A DNA stretch of 51,167 bases from Chloroflexota bacterium. Its GTDB lineage: Bacteria; Chloroflexota; Dehalococcoidia; SHYB01. The stretch's first letter is position 1, and each line of letters starts with the position of its first letter. Below, one piece after another: positions 32,235-40,556 of this stretch. The translations under genes and the position numbers were made by a program. Where the stretch lies: the NCBI GenBank assembly GCA_016875535.1, contig VGPF01000012.1, positions 1 to 51,167 of the forward strand. The letters are read 5' to 3'. Under the pieces are notes generated by a model, which was not told where the DNA came from, made no database searches, and saw nothing but the letters and a program-made list of their open reading frames with translations.

Positions 32235-32428
32235 GGAGGGCGCTCCGGTGCGGCACACGGTCCGAGAGGCTCGGACTCGTAGGAACGAGAGTCCTTCAGA
32301 AAGGACCGCGTTCGTCCGATGGAATCGGACCGCCCCTACATGGGTTTGGGGTTGCTTTGTAACCCAGGGACGTAGGCCCTTCGTCGCAGCAGTTGGCATA
32401 GCTGCTTCTCAGGGTGACGGAGGGGGGA
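32235..32428. repeat. hairpin array C
   Basis: Stem-loops: GTCCGAG-AGG-CTCGGAC (32260-32276), CTCGT-AGGA-ACGAG (32276-32289), GTCCTT-CAGA-AAGGAC (32291-32306), GTCCGAT-GGA-ATCGGAC (32314-32330) and GGGTTGC-TTT-GTAACCC (32349-32365, one G-T pair). The first two sit between blocks that are directly joined in arrays A and D. It ends with CTCAGGGTGACGG 13 bp before the RraA-type stop codon. Confidence 0.88.
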
Positions 32429-32433
32429 GAGGG

Positions 32434-33126
32434 TTATGAGCGGCGCTGGGTCATCATTTCGTGGAATTTTTCGGGGGAGGGGGCGCTGCGGGCCATCTGG
32501 ATGATGCGCTGTTCTTTCTCTTCGATAGCAGTCGCGGCGTCGGCGACTTTGGCGGCAATGGAGAGGGGGATGTTGGCGACGCCGTGCTTATCGCCGTGGA
32601 GGAGGTCGCCGGGGTTGACGACCATGCCGCCGACGCGGACGGGAAGGCCGAAGCTCACCAGGTGGACGTAAGCGTGGGAGACGAGGACTTCCTTGGCGAA
32701 GAAGTGGAAGCCTGCGCGCTCGACTTCGTCCAAGTCGCGGACGCCGCCATCGGTGACGGTGCCGATGACGCCGAGGGCCTTGTGGATGCTGGCGTTGACT
32801 TCGCCCCAGAAGGAGCCGATGGGGTTGGGGTAGTCTTCATCATGGATGACGAGGATGCGCGGCGCAGGGATGCTCAGGATGTGATCCCAGAGGTCGGCGC
32901 TCTTGACGCGGGGCGGGTTAGGGCCGGGCTCGCGGGCGGAGATGGTGGCGGTGACGGCATAGCCGGTCATAACGCCGAGTTTGGGGAGGATGCACTTAAT
33001 CTCAGGGGTCATGAAGCCTTCGCTGTAGGGGATGACGTTGAAGGTTTCGATGGCGTTGCAGATGGTGGGCGAGGTGATTTTGGCGAGTCGGGCCAGTTGA
33101 TCGGCGGTCAATGGAGCTTCGGGCAT
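32434..33126 (-). CDS. RraA/HMG-aldolase-like family protein
   Basis: A 230-residue RraA-family protein. The metal- and substrate-binding block IGTVTDGGVRDLDEVERAGF fits the class II pyruvate aldolase branch (HMG/CHA aldolases), where the Arg and Asp are catalytic and a divalent metal is held by the Asp. It also has TSPTICNAIETFNVIPYSEG near the start and VNPGDLLHGDKHGVANIP. Length is about 60 residues more than the small E. coli RraA, as in the aldolases. Upstream RNA-side sites are not clear. It precedes array C and lies downstream of the 2-hydroxyacid dehydrogenase on the same strand. Confidence 0.88.
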   Translation of the reverse strand: MPEAPLTADQLARLAKITSPTICNAIETFNVIPYSEGFMTPEIKCILPKLGVMTGYAVTATISAREPGPNPPRVKSADLWDHILSIPAPRILVIHDEDYPNPIGSFWGEVNASIHKALGVIGTVTDGGVRDLDEVERAGFHFFAKEVLVSHAYVHLVSFGLPVRVGGMVVNPGDLLHGDKHGVANIPLSIAAKVADAATAIEEKEQRIIQMARSAPSPEKFHEMMTQRRS

Positions 33127-33241
33127 ATGGGTCTCCTTTTTGGGCAGCCCTGAGGGCGACCATTTTTTGCTCGGGTGGCCCTAAGGGCTTACCCATACCA
33201 AGATTCTTCGGGGAGGGCTTTAGGCCGTTACCTACCAAGGG

Positions 33242-34252
33242 TTAGGGAAGGGTTCGTTTGAAGAGGCGGGCACGGGGCTTCACATCCGGGTTGGCGATGT
33301 TGAGGGGCCATTCGCCGCGAAGGGCGCGGAGGACTTCCTCGCAAAGCTGCTTGCGCAGTCGAGCGTTGGCGACGGGGGACTGGGAGCCGGAGTGGGGGGT
33401 CATGAGGACGTTGGGCATGCTGACCAAGGGACTATCGGGCGGGAGGGGCTCTTTTTCAAAGACGTCCAGCCCGGCCCCGGCGATCCGGCCCGACTTCAGC
33501 GCTTCGATGAGAGCGGCTTCGTCCACCACAGGGCCCCTGGCGGTGTTGATGAGGAAGCAGGTCTTTTTCATCTTAGCGAACTGCTCCCGGCCGATGAGGC
33601 GCCGCGTGGAGGGCAAGAGGGGAACATTGAGGGAGATGTAGTCGCTGGTGGAGAGCAATTCATCGAAGGAGACGGGTTTCATGCCCTTGGCGGCGATCTG
33701 CTCCGGCTTGAGGACGGCATCGTAGGCGACGACATCCATGGCGAAGGCCTTGCCCTTTTGCGCCACGGCCATGCCGATGCGCCCGAGGCCGATGACGCCG
33801 AGGCGCTCCTGCTGGATGGAGCGGATTTTAGGGATGAAATCGCGAAGGGGCCACTGGCCCTTGTGGACGGCGGCGTCCATGGGGATGAGCTGTTTGGCGA
33901 ATGCGATAAGGAAGGCGAAGACGGAGTTGGAGACCTCTTCGGCGCAGTAATCGGGGACGTAGATGACGGCGATGCCGTGCTCGGTGGCGGCGGCGATGTC
34001 CACGTTATCGTAGCCGACGCCATAGCGGGCCACGGCGATGGTCTTGGGGAGGTTCTCCATTGCCTTGCGGGTGATGGGGACAAGGCCGTTGAGGATGATA
34101 TGGGCATCCTTCGCGAGTTCGATGAGGTCGGCGTCAGAGGCGCAACGCTTGCCGGTGACGCTAACGCCGTGAGCGCCGAGGGTCTTGGCCTCAGCGGAGT
34201 TGGCGATGAATTCGGGAGGAGAATCGGAGTGGACGGCAAGGATGGGTGTCAT
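33242..34252 (-). CDS. D-isomer-specific 2-hydroxyacid dehydrogenase
   Basis: A 336-residue NAD-dependent dehydrogenase of the phosphoglycerate dehydrogenase/CtBP type. The nucleotide motif LGVIGLGRIGMAVA is near residue 150; the catalytic Arg (INTARGPVVDEAAL), Glu (GLDVFEKEPLP) and His (LMTPHSGSQSP) are present. The AxYGVGYDNVDIAAATEHGI segment is standard. Substrate is not readable; glyoxylate, hydroxypyruvate and 3-phosphoglycerate are options. It is followed by a 115-bp spacer with GCCCT-GA-GGGC and GCCCT-AA-GGGC hairpins, then the RraA-type gene, with which it may share a pathway. Confidence 0.92.
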   Translation of the reverse strand: MTPILAVHSDSPPEFIANSAEAKTLGAHGVSVTGKRCASDADLIELAKDAHIILNGLVPITRKAMENLPKTIAVARYGVGYDNVDIAAATEHGIAVIYVPDYCAEEVSNSVFAFLIAFAKQLIPMDAAVHKGQWPLRDFIPKIRSIQQERLGVIGLGRIGMAVAQKGKAFAMDVVAYDAVLKPEQIAAKGMKPVSFDELLSTSDYISLNVPLLPSTRRLIGREQFAKMKKTCFLINTARGPVVDEAALIEALKSGRIAGAGLDVFEKEPLPPDSPLVSMPNVLMTPHSGSQSPVANARLRKQLCEEVLRALRGEWPLNIANPDVKPRARLFKRTLP

Positions 34253-34342
34253 AGAAGGCGTACACCTCGGCGTGATCCGCTTATGTGACTACCAGGGACA
34301 AAACGGTGGGATAAGGAGCGTTTCGGTTCAGCATGCGGGCTC

Positions 34343-35098
34343 CTAGATGCGGTCTACGGTCCTGCCGCCATCAACGACCATCATGAGGCCGGTGGTGTAG
34401 TCGCTTTCGCTGGAGCAGAGGTAAAGGAGGGCGCCGATGAGATCAGAGGGGTGGCCCATGCGCTTGAGGGGCTGGCCTTCCACAAGGCGGCCTATGTATT
34501 GCTTGGGGAGGGTGACCATGGTCGCCTCGGTATCTATGGGCCCGGGGGCGATGCCGTTGACGTTGATGTTGTCCTTGCCCAGCTCCACGGCGAAGCCGCG
34601 CATGAGGCCGAGGACGCCAAGCTTGGAGAGGGCGTAGGGGCTGCTGGCGGCGGAGTAGGCGGCGCCGGAGGACTGGAAGATAACCTTTCCCTTGCCGCGC
34701 TTGCGCATGGCGGGGATTACGGCGCGGGTCATGAGGATCTGCCCGGTGAGGTTCACGGCCATGAACCGGTTGTAGTAGTCCATGGGGACGGTGGTGAAGG
34801 TGTCCATGCGCATGCTGTGGTAGATGGCGGCATTGTTGACCAGGATATCTATGCCGCCGTAGAGCTTTTCCGTCTTTTCCGCGACATCCATGCAGTTCTT
34901 TTCGTCGGCGACATCGAGTCGCATGAAGGTAGCGCGTTTGCGCATGCGGGAGATGGAGTTGGCAACCGCTTTGCCTTTTTCTTCGTTGATATCGGCGAGG
35001 ACGACGGAGGCGCCCTGGCCGGCGAGGGCATAGGCGTAGGCTTCGCCGATGCCCTGGGAGGCACCGGTGACTATGGCGACTTTTCCTTTGAGTTTCAT
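34343..35098 (-). CDS. short-chain dehydrogenase/reductase
   Basis: A 251-residue classical SDR with TGASQGIG, VLADINEEKG (Asp after beta-2, NAD type), NNAAIYHSM, the catalytic QSSGAAYS Ser and YALSKLG Tyr-Lys, and the usual PGPIDTEATM and VDGGRTVD ends. ATG 35098 is preceded by GGAG; eight upstream codons are open but without a ribosome site. It is the first of three minus-strand genes (SDR, 2-hydroxyacid dehydrogenase, RraA-type) that may act in one hydroxyacid pathway. It could oxidise a secondary alcohol or a hydroxyacyl compound. Confidence 0.9.
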   Translation of the reverse strand: MKLKGKVAIVTGASQGIGEAYAYALAGQGASVVLADINEEKGKAVANSISRMRKRATFMRLDVADEKNCMDVAEKTEKLYGGIDILVNNAAIYHSMRMDTFTTVPMDYYNRFMAVNLTGQILMTRAVIPAMRKRGKGKVIFQSSGAAYSAASSPYALSKLGVLGLMRGFAVELGKDNINVNGIAPGPIDTEATMVTLPKQYIGRLVEGQPLKRMGHPSDLIGALLYLCSSESDYTTGLMMVVDGGRTVDRI

Positions 35099-35282
35099 GG
35101 CAGCTCCGGGGAGTTTATCCACAGATCACGGGGGTTTTCGGAAGGAATTTCGGATTTCATCCACCGATTTTCACAGGTTGCAGAGATTGGGAGATGCGGC
35201 TGGAGAGGAAGGGGCATTCGGAAGCTGGCGGGATGGTAGCATTGGGGCTAGGGTGCGTCAACGGAAGGAGGAGGAAGAGGAT

Positions 35283-35672
35283 TCACTCCCGATGCGGCAT
35301 CGGGGTCTCGAGGACTCGACATGGGAGTGCCCTCTCGTTGCTCGAAGACGAGCAGTAGCTCATAGGAATGAGCACAAGCTATCAGAATGGCTCTCCCGGA
35401 CGCTTCCCGAGTTGCACTGGGAAGCTGGGAGAGGGTAGGGGCACAGGGTGTGCCCGGCGGGGAGGGCTGGCCGCTCCGATGTATCGGAGCCCTGTGGGAA
35501 GCCAGGGAGGGCGCTCCGGTGCGGCACTCGGAGTCCTTCGGAAAGGACCGCGTTCGTCCGATGGAATCGGACCGCCCCTACGGGAGAATGTAGGTTGCGG
35601 GGACAAGCCGGGGAGCGTAGGCCCGTTCGTCGTGGCGATTGGGAATCGCCGCGCCTCAGGGCGACAGGGGAA
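35283..35672. repeat. hairpin array D (with flanking degenerate CCACAGATT repeat)
   Basis: At least eight stem-loops lie in the 579-bp gap: GCTCG-AAGA-CGAGC (35340-35353), GCTCAT-AGGA-ATGAGC (35358), AGCTAT-CAGA-ATGGCT (35377), GCTCCGAT-GT-ATCGGAGC (35473), GTCCTT-CGGA-AAGGAC (35533), GTCCGAT-GGA-ATCGGAC (35556) and GGCGATT-GGG-AATCGCC (35634), plus GATG-CGG-CATC near 35291. It ends with CTCAGGGCGACAG 10 bp before the metallophosphoesterase stop. From 35108 to 35180 there are pieces of a TTATCCACAGAT / CCACCGATTTTCACAGG repeat. Confidence 0.9.
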
Positions 35673-35677
35673 GACTG

Positions 35678-36532
35678 CTATGTGCGGTGAAGTTCGATGA
35701 GGGTGATTTCCGGACGGGCGCAGAAGCGGATGGGAAGCATGCTGGCGCCGAGGCCGGGGCTGACGTGCATGAGGGAGTCGCCGTGCTTGTGGATGCCGGA
35801 GGCGGGTCTGAGGGGGTGGATGGTGCCGGTGAAGGGGACGCCAAGGAGAGGGATGCGGACCTGGCCATCGTGAGCGTGGCCGCTGAGGGTGAGGGCGATG
35901 CTGCGCTGGGCGACATGGGGAAAGAGATCGGGGGAGTGGCTGAGGAGGATGACGGGGAGACCGGAGGGAACGCCCTGGAGGGCAGCCGGGAGGTCATCGG
36001 CCTTGTTGTAGCGATCGTCTAAGCCTGCGAGGACGAAGCTCGCGCCGCTACGGGTGAGGACGACGTGGCGGTTGACGAGGAAGGTGAGGCCCGCGTGGCT
36101 GAGCGCGCGGAGGTTGCCCGCAGCATCTATGCCCTTGCCGCGAAACCTGCCGGGGATTGGGATGCCGAGGCGATAGTTCATGTGCTCGTGATTTCCGGGG
36201 ACGGCGTAGACGGTCTTGCCGTTGGCGAAATCGCGCATGGCGGTGCACGCCTGCTCCAGGCCCTGGCCGTTGGAGAGGAAATCGCCGGTGACGATGTAGA
36301 GATCGGCATGGAGGCCGGCGGCACGGCGAAGGTGCTTGCGCGAAGGGGTAGGACGCCTGCCGATATGGAGGTCGGAGATGTGGAGGATGGTGAAGCCATC
36401 AAGGGCGGCGGGCCAAGAGGGGAGGCCGAGGACGCGGCGGCGGATGCGGAGCCGGTTGGGCTCCACGAGGCGGGCGTAAAGGGCGAGGGCGACCAGGAGG
36501 AGGACGAGCGGGAGGAGGATGGCGAGGAGCAT
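35678..36532 (-). CDS. membrane-anchored metallophosphoesterase (YaeI-like)
   Basis: A 284-residue calcineurin-like phosphoesterase. One N-terminal hydrophobic helix (LLAILLPLVLLLVALALYAR) anchors it in the membrane. Metal-site motifs in order are LHISDLHIGR, VTGDFLSNGQ, AVPGNHEHM, LLSHSPDLF and LTLSGHAHDGQV, all intact. E. coli YaeI is a related phosphodiesterase; members often act on UDP-linked lipids, but the substrate is open. It is the last gene of a minus-strand set (Nudix, PNPOx-like, DUF385, phosphoesterase), separated from DUF385 by 6 bp. Confidence 0.92.
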   Translation of the reverse strand: MLLAILLPLVLLLVALALYARLVEPNRLRIRRRVLGLPSWPAALDGFTILHISDLHIGRRPTPSRKHLRRAAGLHADLYIVTGDFLSNGQGLEQACTAMRDFANGKTVYAVPGNHEHMNYRLGIPIPGRFRGKGIDAAGNLRALSHAGLTFLVNRHVVLTRSGASFVLAGLDDRYNKADDLPAALQGVPSGLPVILLSHSPDLFPHVAQRSIALTLSGHAHDGQVRIPLLGVPFTGTIHPLRPASGIHKHGDSLMHVSPGLGASMLPIRFCARPEITLIELHRT

Positions 36533-36538
36533 CGGGAG

Positions 36539-36910
36539 TCAGCGACCGAGGAGGACGACTTCGACGAGGGGACAGCTCTTGATCCACTTCTTCACCGGGC
36601 CATCGCCCAGCTCGTTATCCGTGAATTTCGAGAGAACGGCGAGGCGCTCTTTCTTCTCGAGGATGGGGCGGGCGCGGGCGGGAAGATCGGCCTTGGCCTT
36701 CTTTTTGACGTGCAGGGTCATCTCCTGGTTCTTGAGCATGTTGGCGTACCAATCGCGCTTGCCGGGCGGCCCGGTGATGTAGAGCTTGCCATCGCGCATG
36801 TGGGTCCATATCTCGATGCGCCTTGGCTTGCCGCTCTTCCGGCCGATGGTGGTGATGTCCACGATCTTTGTGCCCTCGAGGGCTCTGAGGATGGCTGGGT
36901 CTACGGGCAT
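36539..36910 (-). CDS. DUF385/Ddn-like putative F420H2-dependent protein
   Basis: A 123-residue protein with the F420H2-dependent nitroreductase-family core: IVDITTIGRKSGKPRRIEIW, LYITGPPGKRDWYANMLKNQ, then MTLHVKKKAKADLPARARPI. The family uses deazaflavin F420 to reduce quinones and other compounds. The ATG at 36910 overlaps the upstream stop (TGATG), so translation is coupled. With the LLM enzyme at 31.3 kb it suggests that the organism makes F420. Confidence 0.85.
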   Translation of the reverse strand: MPVDPAILRALEGTKIVDITTIGRKSGKPRRIEIWTHMRDGKLYITGPPGKRDWYANMLKNQEMTLHVKKKAKADLPARARPILEKKERLAVLSKFTDNELGDGPVKKWIKSCPLVEVVLLGR

Positions 36911-37464
36911 CAGGCGTTCCCATCTGAGAGTCCGGCGAGGCCGTCTATGCTCTGGACGTTGTTCTTCCGTTGATAGTCGCGGATGCCCTCGGGGCCTTTG
37001 CGCTCCACCCACTGGACGAGCTGTTTGCGCTCGCCGGCGTAGGTGAAGAGGGGGACGCCATAGCCGCAGGAGTCCGAGATACGGTGGAGGCGGACGCGGA
37101 TGATGGAGCGGACGCCATCAAGGCGGGGGAAGCGGGCGAGGAGGCTCTGGAAGTCGGGGGAGGAAGGCTCGACGACCTCGCCGCGGCCGTGGAGGCGAAC
37201 GATGTTGGGTGGGCCATCAAAGGCGCAGAGCATGATGACGATGCGCCCGTTCTCTTTGAGGTGGGCGATGGTCTCCGCGCCGCTGCCGGGGAGATCGAGG
37301 TAGGCGACGGTTGTATCGTCCAGGATGGCGAAGGTATCGAGGCCTTTGGGCGAGAGGTTGATGTGGCCCTGGCCGGAGAGAGGCGCGGTGGCGACGAAGA
37401 AGAGCTTCTGGCGGCGGATGAAGGCGGCCAATCGTTCATCGAGGACGGGGTGCAGTTTGCCCAT
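36910..37464 (-). CDS. pyridoxamine 5'-phosphate oxidase-fold protein
   Basis: A 184-residue split-barrel FMN/F420-binding protein of the PNPOx family. It has LAAFIRRQKLFFVATAPLSG, HINLSPKGLDTFAILDDTTV (the usual N-L-S-P-K-G block), AYLDLPGSGAETIAHLKENG and IIMLCAFDGPPNIVRLHGRG. This form, with the SPKG motif, is a common uncharacterised branch, not the true vitamin B6 oxidase. Its stop overlaps the DUF385 start. The Nudix gene lies 12 bp upstream. The cofactor is not certain. Confidence 0.87.
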   Translation of the reverse strand: MGKLHPVLDERLAAFIRRQKLFFVATAPLSGQGHINLSPKGLDTFAILDDTTVAYLDLPGSGAETIAHLKENGRIVIMLCAFDGPPNIVRLHGRGEVVEPSSPDFQSLLARFPRLDGVRSIIRVRLHRISDSCGYGVPLFTYAGERKQLVQWVERKGPEGIRDYQRKNNVQSIDGLAGLSDGNA

Positions 37465-37476
37465 GGGATTCTCCCA

Positions 37477-38043
37477 CTAGAAGAGCGGCTTGAGCAGGTC
37501 AAGAAAGCGATTGGTCATGTGGGCGGTTGCGCCCCAGATCATGTGCTCGCCGAAGCGGTAGGACTGAATCTTGATGCGCTGGCCCGTCGGGTCGTCGGGG
37601 TGAGGGGCAAGGTTGCGCGGGTCGCGCAGGTGAGAGAGGGGGACTTCGAGGACCTTGTCCACCTCGCGGGCCTGGGGGATGAAGGGGTAGGGGTCGCGCT
37701 GGATGCGGGCGACGACGGGGGTGACGACGAACTTGCTCCGCGTCACGATATCGTCCATGAGGCCGAGGACGGTGATGTCGTCGGGCTCGATTCCGACCTC
37801 TTCGAAGCTTTCGCGAAGGGCCGTCTCCACAAGCGTGGCATCTTCCGGGTCTTTGCCGCCGCCGGGGAAGGAGATCTCGCCCTTGTGGTGCTCGACGTGG
37901 GAGGTGCGGACGGTGTAGACGATCTTGTAATCGGGCGGCGGGCCGAAGAGGCCGATGAGGACGGCGGCGATGGGGCGGCCTTCGCTGGGGATACGGACAC
38001 GGGACCGCCGGTTGAGCAGGCGCTCAAGTTCAGAGAGGTCCAT
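37477..38043 (-). CDS. Nudix hydrolase, CoA-pyrophosphatase type
   Basis: A 188-residue Nudix protein. HVEHHKGEISFPGGGKDPED followed by LVETALRESFEEVGIEPDD combines the UPF0035/CoA motif (H-x-G-E-I-S-F-P-G-G) with the Nudix RExxEExGI block, which marks CoA pyrophosphatases of the YeaB/NUDT7 group that cut CoA or acyl-CoA into 3',5'-ADP and phosphopantetheine. That fits the CoA-rich setting, perhaps clearing unwanted acyl-CoA. It is the first gene of the minus-strand set and is divergent from a fused CoA-transferase gene. Confidence 0.92.
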   Translation of the reverse strand: MDLSELERLLNRRSRVRIPSEGRPIAAVLIGLFGPPPDYKIVYTVRTSHVEHHKGEISFPGGGKDPEDATLVETALRESFEEVGIEPDDITVLGLMDDIVTRSKFVVTPVVARIQRDPYPFIPQAREVDKVLEVPLSHLRDPRNLAPHPDDPTGQRIKIQSYRFGEHMIWGATAHMTNRFLDLLKPLF

Positions 38044-38073
38044 GGGGGCATGATACCACGCGCACGATTACGA

Positions 38074-38101
38074 TTGCGGGACAGGTTCACCATGCTATAC
38101 T
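38074..38101 (+). promoter_or_regulatory. promoter of the first fused CoA-transferase gene
   Basis: TTGCGG (38074-38079), 16 bp, TATACT (38096-38101), 30 bp upstream of the ATG. AGGAGC is the ribosome site. Confidence 0.6.
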
Positions 38102-38131
38102 CCCGCCAATTTCCACAGGAGCAAGACGCGT

Positions 38132-40546
38132 ATGTCCGGCCCCTGCCAAGGCCTTCGGATTGTTGACTTCACGAGCGCCTTCCCCGGCGCGCTGGCGACG
38201 ATGGTGCTGGCCGATGCGGGAGCGGAGGTGGTGAAGGTGGAGCCGCCGGGAGGCGACCCGACGCGGAGGCAGTATGCCTCCATCATGTGGCATCGGGGGA
38301 AGAAGAGCGTTGTCCTTGACCTGAAATCGGCGCAGGGGCAGGCCGACGCGAAGCGGCTGGCGGCGAGCGCGGACGCGGTCATTGAGTCGTTCAGGCCGGG
38401 GGTGGCGAAACGGCTGGGCATCGGCTATGAGGCGCTGGCGAAGGAGAATCCGGGGCTGGTCTATTGCAGTATCACGGGCTTCGGCGAGAAGGGGCCTCTG
38501 GCGAATGTAAAGGGCTACGAGCACATCATCCATGCCACGGCGGGCCGGATGGACCAGGTGTGGGGCATCATCGAGAAGGACGGGCCGAACTATTCGGCGC
38601 TGCCCATTGCCGGGTACGGGGCGGCGATGCTGGCGGTGCAGGGCACGTTGGCGGCGCTCATCGTGCGGGGGCAGACAGGGCGCGGCCAGCGGGTGACGAC
38701 GAGCATGGTGCAGGCGCTGATGACCTTTGACCTGACGAGCTGGATCGCGGCCCAGCTAGAGGGGCAAGGGGCGGCGCCGTTCCGTCGGGGCTATGCCGGC
38801 GGGCCGATCCCGCCGTACATGACGGCGCTGACCAAAGACGGCTACTGGCTGCAGCTAGCCAACCTGACGGTGGATACGATGTGGAACTACATGCGTGTCC
38901 TCGGCCTGGAGTGGATGCTGAAGGACGAGCGCTACAAGACGATGCCGAACTTCACCGACCCGAAGCGCGAGGCAGAGGTCCAGCGGGCATGCCTGGAAAA
39001 GATCCTGGAAAAGACGCGGGACGAGTGGATGGGCATCTTTATGAGGTCGGACGTGGCGTGCGAGCCGTTCCGCACGACGCAGGAGGGGATGCAGCACCCG
39101 CAGGCGATCCATAACGGCAACACGGTGCAGATTGCGGACCCGCGAGTGGGGGCGACGACGCAGCTGGGGCCCATCGGCAGGCTGACGGCAACGCCGCTAA
39201 CGCCTGCAAGGCCCGCGCCGGAGGTGGGGCAGGACCAGGAGCTGCTGCGGGCAGCTCAGCCCGCGCGGCGCATAGCGGCAAGGGGAGGCGGCGTGCCGAA
39301 ACATCCGCTGAGCGGCGTCACTGTCCTGGAGTTCGCCTCATTCATCGCCACGCCCGTCGTGACCTGCCTCCTTTCAGACCTTGGGGCGCGGGTCATCAAG
39401 GTGGAGCCGGTGACGGGCGATCTGTACCGGGCCATCGGCTGGCCCAGGATGTGCAAGACGCTCCAGGGGAAAGAGGCGCTGGCGATAGACATCAAGTCGC
39501 CGAGGGCGCGCCGGGCGATGGAGCGGCTTATCGCGAAGGCGGACGTGCTGATCCACAACTACCGCCCCGGTGCGCCGCTACGGCTGGGGATAGATTATGA
39601 GAGCGCGCGGAAGATTAAGCCGAACATCGTCTACGTCTATGCCGGGGCGTATGGCTCCACCGGGCCGCACTCGCACCGGACGGGTTTTCACCCTATCGCA
39701 GGGGCGATCACAGGCGGCCCGCGCTACGCGCTGGGCAAAGCCTATCCCACATCAAAGGGCAATAACCTGAGCGATATCCAGGAGAAGAGCAATATCCTGC
39801 GCCGGGCGAACGAATCGAATCCAGACCCGACGGCGGCGCTGGCCACGGCTTCGGCGACGATGCTGGCGCTCTATCACCAGCGCATGACGGGAGAGGGGCA
39901 GTATGTGGAGACCTCTATGCTGGGGGGCAACCTTTTTGTGAACGCGGACGACGGGCTTTCGTACAAGGGAAAGCCTGAGCGCCCCGTGCCCGACGAGCAA
40001 CTGAACGGCCTTTCGGCGCAGTACCGCCTCTATAGGACTAGGCAGGGCTGGGTCTTTTTGGCCTGCCCCAAGGAGAGCGAACTGCGGGCCTTCGCGAAGG
40101 TGGCGGGCTGCGAGCGGCTCCTGGCTGACCCGCGCTTCGCGACGGAGCAATCGCGAGGGGCGAACGACGCGGCGCTGGGCGAGGAGTTAGAGCGAGTCTT
40201 TGCCTCGCGGACGGCGGCCGAGTGGGAGCGTCTGCTCACCGCGGCGGACGTGCCGTGCGTGGAGGTGGCGGAGTTCGATCACGGGAAGTGGCTGAATGTG
40301 TCGCCGTGGGTGAAGGAGGCTGGATTCTTTGTGCCGACCTCCCACCCAAGCCTGGGCGGGAAGTACTTTCGCCACGGGCCGCCGTGGAGCTTTTCGGAGA
40401 CGCCGCCGACGTGGGGGCCGAGCATCTACCTGGGCGAGCATACGAGGGCAATCCTCAAAGAGGTGGGGTACGACGAGGAGACGATCGAGGAGATGGCGGC
40501 GGCGGGGAGCATCGTCTGCCACCAGCCGGAGGCGGCGAAGGCGTAG
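38132..40546 (+). CDS. two-domain family III CoA-transferase (degenerate half plus intact half)
   Basis: An 804-residue protein made of two family III CoA-transferase domains, residues 1 to about 370 and about 392 to 795; normal members have 380-440. Domain 1 shows GLRIVDFTSAFPGALAT and EVVKVEPPGGDPTRR, but at the catalytic Asp position, 20 residues before (Q)TGRGQ, it has Gly (PIAGYGAA). Domain 2 (HPLSGVTVLEFASFIATPVV onward) has Asp there (NPDPTAAL, before MTGEGQ). At the joint, AGGGGAGG stands 4 nt before an in-frame GTG (39293, codon 388), so the second half may once have been, or still be, started separately. ATG 38132 has AGGAG upstream. Confidence 0.93.
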   Translation: MSGPCQGLRIVDFTSAFPGALATMVLADAGAEVVKVEPPGGDPTRRQYASIMWHRGKKSVVLDLKSAQGQADAKRLAASADAVIESFRPGVAKRLGIGYEALAKENPGLVYCSITGFGEKGPLANVKGYEHIIHATAGRMDQVWGIIEKDGPNYSALPIAGYGAAMLAVQGTLAALIVRGQTGRGQRVTTSMVQALMTFDLTSWIAAQLEGQGAAPFRRGYAGGPIPPYMTALTKDGYWLQLANLTVDTMWNYMRVLGLEWMLKDERYKTMPNFTDPKREAEVQRACLEKILEKTRDEWMGIFMRSDVACEPFRTTQEGMQHPQAIHNGNTVQIADPRVGATTQLGPIGRLTATPLTPARPAPEVGQDQELLRAAQPARRIAARGGGVPKHPLSGVTVLEFASFIATPVVTCLLSDLGARVIKVEPVTGDLYRAIGWPRMCKTLQGKEALAIDIKSPRARRAMERLIAKADVLIHNYRPGAPLRLGIDYESARKIKPNIVYVYAGAYGSTGPHSHRTGFHPIAGAITGGPRYALGKAYPTSKGNNLSDIQEKSNILRRANESNPDPTAALATASATMLALYHQRMTGEGQYVETSMLGGNLFVNADDGLSYKGKPERPVPDEQLNGLSAQYRLYRTRQGWVFLACPKESELRAFAKVAGCERLLADPRFATEQSRGANDAALGEELERVFASRTAAEWERLLTAADVPCVEVAEFDHGKWLNVSPWVKEAGFFVPTSHPSLGGKYFRHGPPWSFSETPPTWGPSIYLGEHTRAILKEVGYDEETIEEMAAAGSIVCHQPEAAKA

Positions 40547-40556
40547 GGAGACCTCT

